From Bacillota bacterium (GTDB lineage Bacteria > Bacillota > Dethiobacteria > Dethiobacterales > Dethiobacteraceae), in assembly GCA_024650095.1 (NCBI GenBank), contig JANKMV010000161.1:1-5492 (forward strand): 5,492 nt of DNA. Reading direction: 5' to 3'. Position 1 is the first letter of the stretch. Each line of letters begins with the position of its first letter. The position numbers and the translations under genes are program-made. The notes beneath the pieces were generated by a model, which made no database searches, had not been told where the DNA came from, and worked only from the letters and a program-made list of their open reading frames with translations. Below, one piece after another: positions 1 to 5,492 of this stretch.

Positions 1-1261
1 AAATCACTTTAGACAGATATTCATTGGAATAGATATTTTCAACCAGATCTCGCAGTTTTTCAAAAGATGCATTTTCGTTTAACTGATCATAATTGTAATA
101 GAAATTTCGATAGTGGTTGTCGACCATGCAATCGGAAACAAGGTACTGATTCACAATTTCTTTTAATCTTTCTTTGCCATGATATTTTGCTGCCAAAATC
201 ACATAATAGGCATTTTCCAATAGCAAATACTGAACTTTAAAGCATTCTCCAAAATGCCTTTTGCGACGTTCCTCACAAACAGCTGGTATAGATAAGTCCC
301 TAAGTTTCGCACCAATATCCTCATTCAAAAGTCTGTCATTTACCCAGTCGATAATGAACTTGTCAATAATCTCAAAAGTATCACAGGCTATCAAAGCTTC
401 CGGGCTATAGTTTTCAAAAGTAGCATCAGCATTAAGTCCTTTGGCTACGTAGGCTGAGAGTTTATCATATTTCCCCCGATATAAAACATTGTTCATCAGG
501 TTATCAAGAAAGGCAATAATGTTGCCTGCCTTATAAGACAAAAAGCTTTTCCATGCCTGGGGCAGCTCACCCTGAACATACCGCTCTGTGTAAGTCACAA
601 ACATAGTAACAACCAGTTTTTCCAGAGTCGGTTTCACATCGGTATACCCAAACTGCTCCTCACAAAGTCTCCAGAAGGCAGATAGCAGAACGTATTTTTC
701 AAACTCAGCAAGGAACTTATTGTCTTCAAGACCTTCCTCTGTCAGGACAACGCGAACAACCTCATCGAAAAAGGCTGTTCTTGTTCTACAAAGAACGCTC
801 ATTAGAGCCACTTCAATGCTTTCTTTAGTAAAATTCTCGAGCTCCAAGTCATAGAATCGCTGGGTACGATCCTTGGCTCCAAAGAACTTAATATATTTTT
901 GAATGACCGGTTTGTACTTGACATCAATCCCAAGGTCAACCGCAAGCAAGGATGCACGATCTGCAAAAAACTGCTTGGAATAAAGCAATGTATCTTCTAG
1001 ATGGTTATCCCGCACACTCGGACGTGGGAATGGTGCATAAAGCAAATAATTTGTTGTTTTGTCCTGACGCTCCAGAAAGCATTTTGTATAGAACTGGTTA
1101 TCCTTCTCCAAACGGTACACCTTAGCGTTTGCCAGTTCCATTGTATCAATATCTTCAGCAAACTCCGCCTTGTCATCGTACCAAAAGACTAACTTACGTG
1201 TATCACCAACGAATTCAGCATTGAGTTTATCAGTAATTTGTTTTAGGTTAAGTTCTGCCAT
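1..1261 (-). CDS. pglZ: BREX-1 system protein PglZ, type A (N-terminal 420 codons, cut by left edge)
   Basis: Translating the minus strand from the ATG at 1261 gives an uninterrupted frame to the left edge: 420 complete codons, with the C-terminal part outside. I recognise the N-terminus as the type A PglZ of BREX-1: MAELNLKQITDKLN at the start, GDTRKLVFWYDD at residues 19-30, NYLLYAPFPRP at 71-81, FDEVVR at 165-170 and LRDLVENIYSNEYL at 404-417. PglZ is a core BREX protein of the alkaline phosphatase superfamily, typically a little over 800 residues. Its metal-binding phosphatase domain lies further along and is not visible here, so catalytic competence cannot be judged. The start is set by a strong GGAGG site nine bases upstream. 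It follows the 214-residue gene after 30 bases and is probably translated from the same message. PglZ is required for BREX activity; its exact biochemical role is not settled in what I know of the family. Family assignment is from remembered conserved blocks, supported by the neighbouring pglX. Confidence 0.93.
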   Translation of the reverse strand, partial: MAELNLKQITDKLNAEFVGDTRKLVFWYDDKAEFAEDIDTMELANAKVYRLEKDNQFYTKCFLERQDKTTNYLLYAPFPRPSVRDNHLEDTLLYSKQFFADRASLLAVDLGIDVKYKPVIQKYIKFFGAKDRTQRFYDLELENFTKESIEVALMSVLCRTRTAFFDEVVRVVLTEEGLEDNKFLAEFEKYVLLSAFWRLCEEQFGYTDVKPTLEKLVVTMFVTYTERYVQGELPQAWKSFLSYKAGNIIAFLDNLMNNVLYRGKYDKLSAYVAKGLNADATFENYSPEALIACDTFEIIDKFIIDWVNDRLLNEDIGAKLRDLSIPAVCEERRKRHFGECFKVQYLLLENAYYVILAAKYHGKERLKEIVNQYLVSDCMVDNHYRNFYYNYDQLNENASFEKLRDLVENIYSNEYLSKVI

Positions 1262-1265
1262 ATTG

Positions 1266-1275
1266 CCCTCCCTCC
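1266..1275 (-). promoter_or_regulatory. Ribosome-binding site of pglZ
   Basis: Read on the minus strand, this stretch is GGAGGGAGGG, and CAAT separates it from the ATG at 1261. The first GGAGG (1275-1271) lies nine bases from the start codon. It is a near-perfect match to the anti-Shine-Dalgarno sequence, fixes the start of pglZ, and suggests efficient independent initiation rather than pure read-through coupling. Confidence 0.85.
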
Positions 1276-1291
1276 GAGACATCCCTAAGTG

Positions 1292-1936
1292 CTACTTTTT
1301 CATGTTTTGCTTGCGATGGACTTTTACTATTGCAAGAGTATCTTCGACAATCATCAGTGGTTTTCTGATTTTCCGTTTGATTTTTGCGAATAAACTTGGA
1401 GAAATTAGTTGTTCTAACGACTCAGATAATCCATCATTCAATTTCTGAACATCACTGGTCAAAACTCTTAGTCTATTAAGCGTCTCTGCATCGGCTTCTT
1501 TTATCACTTCAAGATTCATTATTCCACCATTTCCATGTTGATACATTATTTTCAGATAGTCAGAAACAATCAACGCAGACTCCTCTACCAATGTAGCACT
1601 TAAATATTTTCGTACAAATTTTCTTTGATCTCTAAGTCTTTCATTAGTTTTTAGTGCCATTGACTTAATAGATTGTATTTCACTCTCAAAATCATCTGTT
1701 TTTCTACTTACAAAAGAAAGTCCTATTTCCAGCCCTTCCAATGCCTTATGAAGTTCGGACACCTTCTTTGCTTCTGCTTTTAGTATTTCGTATTGCATGT
1801 CAAAAAGGCATTTCTTTCGCATCGCACCATTATTAATTGCAGCTGTAAAAATTCCACCTAGTAACACACTAAAAAATACTAGTAAAAATTCTTTGGCAAA
1901 TGGATAAGGTTTTAATATCGCCTCTATAGTTTCCAA
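1292..1936 (-). CDS. Membrane-anchored coiled-coil protein of unknown function, inserted between pglX and pglZ
   Basis: I do not recognise this 214-residue protein. It starts at TTG (1936), supported by a strong AGGTG site seven bases upstream; the first internal ATG (residue 39) would delete the membrane helix. Residues 16-36 form one hydrophobic segment (EFLLVFFSVLLGGIFTAAI). It is followed at once by basic MRKK, which by the positive-inside rule predicts a short N-terminus outside and the rest in the cytoplasm. Residues 45-111 are charged, helical and heptad-like, consistent with a coiled coil. A second helical stretch spans about 148-178, and the tail is strongly basic (KIKRKIRKP at 185-193 and HRKQNMKK at the end). 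I see no nuclease, ATPase or methylase motif. It lies 11 bases after pglX and 30 bases before pglZ on the same strand, so it is probably part of the BREX operon. By hand count of sample lines it is about 33% GC, against about 40% in the flanking genes, suggesting a separate origin. It matches none of the BREX components I know. Membrane anchoring and any defence role are inferences. Confidence 0.85.
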   Translation of the reverse strand: METIEAILKPYPFAKEFLLVFFSVLLGGIFTAAINNGAMRKKCLFDMQYEILKAEAKKVSELHKALEGLEIGLSFVSRKTDDFESEIQSIKSMALKTNERLRDQRKFVRKYLSATLVEESALIVSDYLKIMYQHGNGGIMNLEVIKEADAETLNRLRVLTSDVQKLNDGLSESLEQLISPSLFAKIKRKIRKPLMIVEDTLAIVKVHRKQNMKK

Positions 1937-1940
1937 AATT

Positions 1941-1949
1941 GCTCACCTC
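1941..1949 (-). promoter_or_regulatory. Ribosome-binding site overlapping the pglX stop codon, for the 214-residue gene
   Basis: On the minus strand this reads GAGGTGAGC. AGGTG (1948-1944) is seven bases from the TTG at 1936, and the GA at its front belongs to the TGA stop of pglX (1950-1948). The site justifies choosing TTG as the start. Because the stop lies within the site, ribosomes finishing pglX would be placed to reinitiate, a typical arrangement for translational coupling. Confidence 0.75.
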
Positions 1950-4900
1950 AAATCTTCGCCAGAACATCTAGTTTCTTGCCATCTGTATCAGTCTGAACTT
2001 TTTCGTAGTTAACCTTCACACCATCATCCAAATCAATAGCAGTACGGGCAAGTGCGAGATGCGCAATTTTCTCATCGTATTCCTTGGTTTCTTTAAGCTG
2101 CTTTAAAAGCTTTTCTTTTCGTTTTGTTGCAGCAGTAACTTCACGGGTATCTTTGCTATTATCTATGGTTTCCTGCATTCTAGATATCTCGTTTTCGTAA
2201 ATACGTTGTATTCGATGGAGATAATCAATACGCAGGTTGCCGATGGTGTCTTCGTTATATCTGTGCATATAGACAAGTGCCTTAAAGCCGTCTGCTTTTC
2301 CACTATCAAAAAGCCAATAAATAGGTCTCTTCTGATAAATTTTGCAATGGTCTTTGAAAAAGTCCTTCAAAAAGTAATTTCGGATGATTTCCCTAGAGGT
2401 ATTGCCTTTATAGCCCAGAGCTTTTGCGATAAAATGTAGATTTTCTTCTAGTGTATCTGTACCAAAAGTCTTCTTTAAGAATACACAGAATAAACCCACC
2501 ACATCATCCTCGAAGTATTCTTCATCGGTGATAGGGAGAATATTGTCTTTGTCTGGAATAAATGTGTTGTATTTACTATCATCCCATTCACCGCCAGCAT
2601 AAACTAGACCCTCTCTATCTAAGCTGTAGCGGCCAAACATACACCCAACAGCATAAGAAATAAAGCTTCGGATATCACGTCCCAGATCCGCCTTGCGAAT
2701 GGTAACGTCTTTATCCTTAACCTCAGGGGTCAGTTCATCTTGCAAATCGTAAATATCAATGAAAATGCGGTTCAGTTCTTCTTCGTTGCTTTTGAGTTGG
2801 TTAAATTGAGTTTCTGTAAACCTCTGCCAATGGTTAAACGCCTCTGCTAATGTTTTTTTGTTTAGAAGTAACGGGTGTTTTGCAAAATCCCACGAGGTTT
2901 CAAAAGAATCCCAATCAGCCCGGGAAATCAACATATTTTGACGCACCAAATTATCTATTCTCGAATTCTGCGTCTTGATAAAAGGCAGTTTGACAAAATC
3001 ACCCAGCTTAAAATGCATGGTAGGATTTAAGATTTTTGCAAGCTGATTAACGAATTTAGTGTTTAAATACCCCAATAATTGCATATAGTATTTTTTCGGG
3101 ACAAATGCTACAGCAGCAGATGAATCAAATAGGAACCCATTTTCGAATGCTCTAAATGACAATGAACCGCTTGTTAAATCATTCCACGAAATATGCTGTT
3201 TGAAATTATATTCCAAATTGAAATTATGTGCCCATATTCTATTTCCATCAGGATGCATTTTGGTTTGCATCTCATTCCCATCATCAAACCAATCAACTAC
3301 ATACTCGCGGTTTCCATACCATTTTCTGAAGTTTCCACCCTTATTGTAGGGGAACCACCTCAATGCTGATGATTTAGCGCTGATCCTATCCATATTAAAT
3401 CCAATACTAGATAGGGAAACCTCATGCCACAATCTCAAATAAAAATCGTTATAACCAGTTGTCAACCCCATTCTCGGTTCAGTAATACTCCCGAGGAGGT
3501 ATTCTGTCTTAAATGCTGCGAGAGTAGCATCCCCCGCCCAATAAGCAATTGGCATACCAGGTATTTTGGAGAATTTTTCGGTCGAAACCTGTGCAAATTT
3601 ATTGCAACGTACCGGGAATTCTTTAGGTTCATCGCCTTCAATATCACACATTTTAATTTGATTATAGGTGCCTTTGAAGCCTTTTAATGTTGCATTTCTG
3701 AAGTTGGCAACTGCTGTTCCGAAAGCAATCCCCATAACCATATTTTCCATGTGCATCAGGTTTGTTATAGTCTTTAGAGTCACTATATTTTCTCTCATTT
3801 TTTCAAAGCGTGAGAGGAACATCCACGACTGCATCGTTACCATACAGTTATAGCCGTTTGGTTTTATCATTGTATTCCCTTTTTCAATAAAAGCCGCAAA
3901 CAAATCAGCCTTTGCTTTTATGTAATTGTTTTTCAGGTACTCCGAAATCTTGCCATTCATACCGCTGTTCCCCATATACGGCGGATTGGTAACAACCACA
4001 TCATACTCCCGCGCCATAACTCCCCCAATTTCAACCAGAGTGTGCAACTTATCATTGGTATCCTCAATACCAATGGTATCCACCGTCATTTGACCGCTCA
4101 TGTCTACATTTTTCACAAACTGATAAAGCAGTTTCCAATCGTAGTTTTCCACGTTGATAATGGATCCATATTCTTTAGCATCGATGAAAGTATCCAGCAA
4201 GCTCTGCATCTGTAGTAGGGCTATGCTTTTCTCCATCTCACTCATTCCAGTTCCAAAGTACTTCAACTGGTTGCGGTTAATGCTGTTGCTCTCTTGTATA
4301 GCGTAAACATGGCATTTAGTTTCACCATTTAAAATACGGCGGTTATACTGCCTTGCTTTCATCATTAAAGCAAAATACGCAAGCTGATAAGCACGATTAT
4401 CGATATCCAAACCATATAGGTTTTTTTCCATAATGCTCTTTGCCGCGTCTCTTTGGCTATATCCGTAGCTTTCATAAATCTGCATTAGTACATCAAATGC
4501 ATAAACTAAAATGTGACCACTCCCCATGCAGGGATCAATGACCTTGATATCTGCTGGCTTGATTTTCTTATATTCCTCTCGAATCTCATCCAGCTGTTTT
4601 TGAACATCGGCTTCCTGTTCTGCCTCATCCAGATAATACTTCCACTTTGATTTCAAAGCCTCATTGGGGTGACCTTCAAGCCATAAACGACCCAGGCTGT
4701 TTTCTACCATATATCGGACAATCCAGTCCGGAGTAAATAGCTGAGTTGCAGCGGGAATGCGTTCCTTCGTAATCTTTACATTCTTTTTCAATAAGGCAAA
4801 TGTCTCATCCTTTGGCTCAGTGTTGTAATACTGATACATCCAGCCAATAATCTCAACCTGTCCTTCTTTGGACACATTGAAGTCATCTTCCGGGATATCA

Positions 4901-5492
4901 TTGACTAAATGGTAGACAACACCATCATGGTCAGTAAATGACACATTTAATAAGAGCTCGGTAAAATCACTAGTTTTCTCAAACAACTCCGGCAAAATGG
5001 TATTTAATGCGTTGCACTGCTTAATAAAGAGCATACGAAAAAGATCATCCAACTTATTGTCATGCTTGAGCTGCATAATGCGGTCTTTCTCAAAAGGGGT
5101 ATATTCGAAATTTGCATCCATTGGATGAGTAACTAAATCCGGCTCAGCTTTGTTGCTGCTTTCAGAAGACAGTACACGTATACGCGTGGGAAGGTAATCA
5201 TTCACTTCCATGAAGCGTATGGCAATCAGACGATTAAACCAAGTGTAGGCGACTTCTTCAATCACACTTTTGTAAGCCATATTAGGATCACTTTGTATAG
5301 CCTTACGCTGAATTTCTTCAACCAGCTTTTTGCGCTGCTCTATTTCAACACCTGAAATCGAGTAGGGTTCCTTTGTTCCTATATCAAAAAACTGCACTGT
5401 TTGTGTAGACTGCGGGAGAGGATTCTTAATTTCTTTTTCTGTGATTCCAAGCAGTCCGGCTTTATAGGCTATATCTGCAATGAGCTTATTTC
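1948..5492 (-). CDS. pglX: BREX-1 adenine-specific DNA methyltransferase PglX (BrxX), 5' end cut by right edge
   Basis: PglX methylates the N6 of adenine in a short non-palindromic site, marking host DNA as self, and also takes part in blocking phage. The frame runs from the right edge to the TGA at 1950-1948, giving 1180 complete codons; family members are near 1200, so perhaps 15 residues are missing. Numbering from the codon at 5490, the upstream part reads NKLIADIAYKAGLLGITEKE, a normal PglX N-terminus, so the GTG at 5397 (which lacks a ribosome-binding site) is internal. Landmarks in order: AYTWFNRLIAIRFMEVN from 81; FTPDWIVRYMVENSLGRLW from 252; SAM-binding motif I DPCMGSGH at 319-326; NLYGLDID from 357; catalytic motif IV NPPY at 502-505; a presumed target-recognition part at about 590-860 with RWFPYNKGGNFRKWYG from 711; FISYAVGCMFGRY at 943-955; and a charged coiled-coil-like tail at about 1088-1148. 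Motifs are intact and no frameshift is seen. Eco57I-type restriction-methylases share the fold, but the length, conserved blocks and adjacent pglZ favour PglX. Confidence 0.96.
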   Translation of the reverse strand, partial: NKLIADIAYKAGLLGITEKEIKNPLPQSTQTVQFFDIGTKEPYSISGVEIEQRKKLVEEIQRKAIQSDPNMAYKSVIEEVAYTWFNRLIAIRFMEVNDYLPTRIRVLSSESSNKAEPDLVTHPMDANFEYTPFEKDRIMQLKHDNKLDDLFRMLFIKQCNALNTILPELFEKTSDFTELLLNVSFTDHDGVVYHLVNDIPEDDFNVSKEGQVEIIGWMYQYYNTEPKDETFALLKKNVKITKERIPAATQLFTPDWIVRYMVENSLGRLWLEGHPNEALKSKWKYYLDEAEQEADVQKQLDEIREEYKKIKPADIKVIDPCMGSGHILVYAFDVLMQIYESYGYSQRDAAKSIMEKNLYGLDIDNRAYQLAYFALMMKARQYNRRILNGETKCHVYAIQESNSINRNQLKYFGTGMSEMEKSIALLQMQSLLDTFIDAKEYGSIINVENYDWKLLYQFVKNVDMSGQMTVDTIGIEDTNDKLHTLVEIGGVMAREYDVVVTNPPYMGNSGMNGKISEYLKNNYIKAKADLFAAFIEKGNTMIKPNGYNCMVTMQSWMFLSRFEKMRENIVTLKTITNLMHMENMVMGIAFGTAVANFRNATLKGFKGTYNQIKMCDIEGDEPKEFPVRCNKFAQVSTEKFSKIPGMPIAYWAGDATLAAFKTEYLLGSITEPRMGLTTGYNDFYLRLWHEVSLSSIGFNMDRISAKSSALRWFPYNKGGNFRKWYGNREYVVDWFDDGNEMQTKMHPDGNRIWAHNFNLEYNFKQHISWNDLTSGSLSFRAFENGFLFDSSAAVAFVPKKYYMQLLGYLNTKFVNQLAKILNPTMHFKLGDFVKLPFIKTQNSRIDNLVRQNMLISRADWDSFETSWDFAKHPLLLNKKTLAEAFNHWQRFTETQFNQLKSNEEELNRIFIDIYDLQDELTPEVKDKDVTIRKADLGRDIRSFISYAVGCMFGRYSLDREGLVYAGGEWDDSKYNTFIPDKDNILPITDEEYFEDDVVGLFCVFLKKTFGTDTLEENLHFIAKALGYKGNTSREIIRNYFLKDFFKDHCKIYQKRPIYWLFDSGKADGFKALVYMHRYNEDTIGNLRIDYLHRIQRIYENEISRMQETIDNSKDTREVTAATKRKEKLLKQLKETKEYDEKIAHLALARTAIDLDDGVKVNYEKVQTDTDGKKLDVLAKI
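2908..3720 (-). other. Presumed target-recognition region of PglX
   Basis: This part of pglX follows the catalytic NPPY motif and the end of the methylase core, and precedes the helical C-terminal part. By analogy with other PglX and Eco57I-like methylases it should read the DNA site. Sampled lines near 3001-3420 are about 28-37% GC, somewhat below the roughly 43% seen near motif I, as is often found where recognition domains are exchanged. A few blocks inside it look conserved (GLTTGYNDFYLRLW and FPYNKGGNFRKWYG), so it is not wholly variable. Borders are approximate and the function is inferred from family architecture. Confidence 0.5.

Noticed and set aside
1262..1291. Possible terminator or promoter between the 214-residue gene and pglZ
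   Set aside because: The 30-base gap contains mainly the ribosome-binding site; there is no hairpin with a T-run and no room for a full promoter.
1001..1448. Two plus-strand open frames of 63 and 92 codons
   Set aside because: They lie opposite pglZ and the 214-residue gene, encode no recognisable protein, and have no convincing ribosome-binding site.
3424..3853. Short plus-strand frames (and a minus-strand 61-codon frame) inside pglX
   Set aside because: They are shadows of the long pglX frame, which is supported by conserved motifs on both sides of this stretch.
5395..5397. GTG as the start codon of pglX
   Set aside because: There is no ribosome-binding site upstream, and the open frame to the edge encodes a family-typical N-terminus.
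1948..5492. Type IIG restriction-modification enzyme or a DISARM methylase instead of PglX
   Set aside because: The NPPY and DPCMGSGH motifs are shared by those families, but there is no PD-(D/E)xK nuclease part visible at the N-terminus, and the downstream type A pglZ marks BREX type 1.

Overview
The window is an internal slice of a type 1 BREX phage-defence operon. All genes lie on the minus strand, so it reads from right to left. At about 40% GC by eye, with strong GGAGG-type ribosome-binding sites and a TTG start, it suits a low-GC Gram-positive host, probably a Clostridia-like Firmicute. The taxonomy is an inference; no rRNA or housekeeping gene is present.

Layout in transcription order: (1) 5492-1948, nearly all of pglX (brxX), the BREX adenine-specific DNA methyltransferase. 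Its reading frame stays open to the right edge, so the true start lies just outside the window, and the GTG at 5397 is not the start. (2) 1936-1292, a 214-residue protein with one N-terminal membrane helix followed by a coiled coil, which I do not recognise. It starts at TTG and its ribosome-binding site overlaps the pglX stop codon. (3) 1261 to the left edge, the first 420 codons of pglZ (type A), the alkaline-phosphatase-superfamily BREX protein. Intergenic gaps are 11 and 30 bases, with no terminator or promoter visible, so the three genes are probably co-transcribed.

In BREX, PglX methylates a non-palindromic adenine-containing site on host DNA, and the methylation marks self. PglX is also needed, with PglZ, BrxC and the other components, to block replication of unmodified phage. 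In the canonical type 1 order (brxA-brxB-brxC-pglX-pglZ-brxL) pglX and pglZ are adjacent. Here a small, AT-richer membrane/coiled-coil gene sits between them. That gene is the most interesting item in the window: a candidate accessory component, perhaps a membrane tether or sensor, with no assigned function. There is no stretch over 300 bases without a gene, and I saw no RNA gene, insertion sequence, CRISPR array or terminator.
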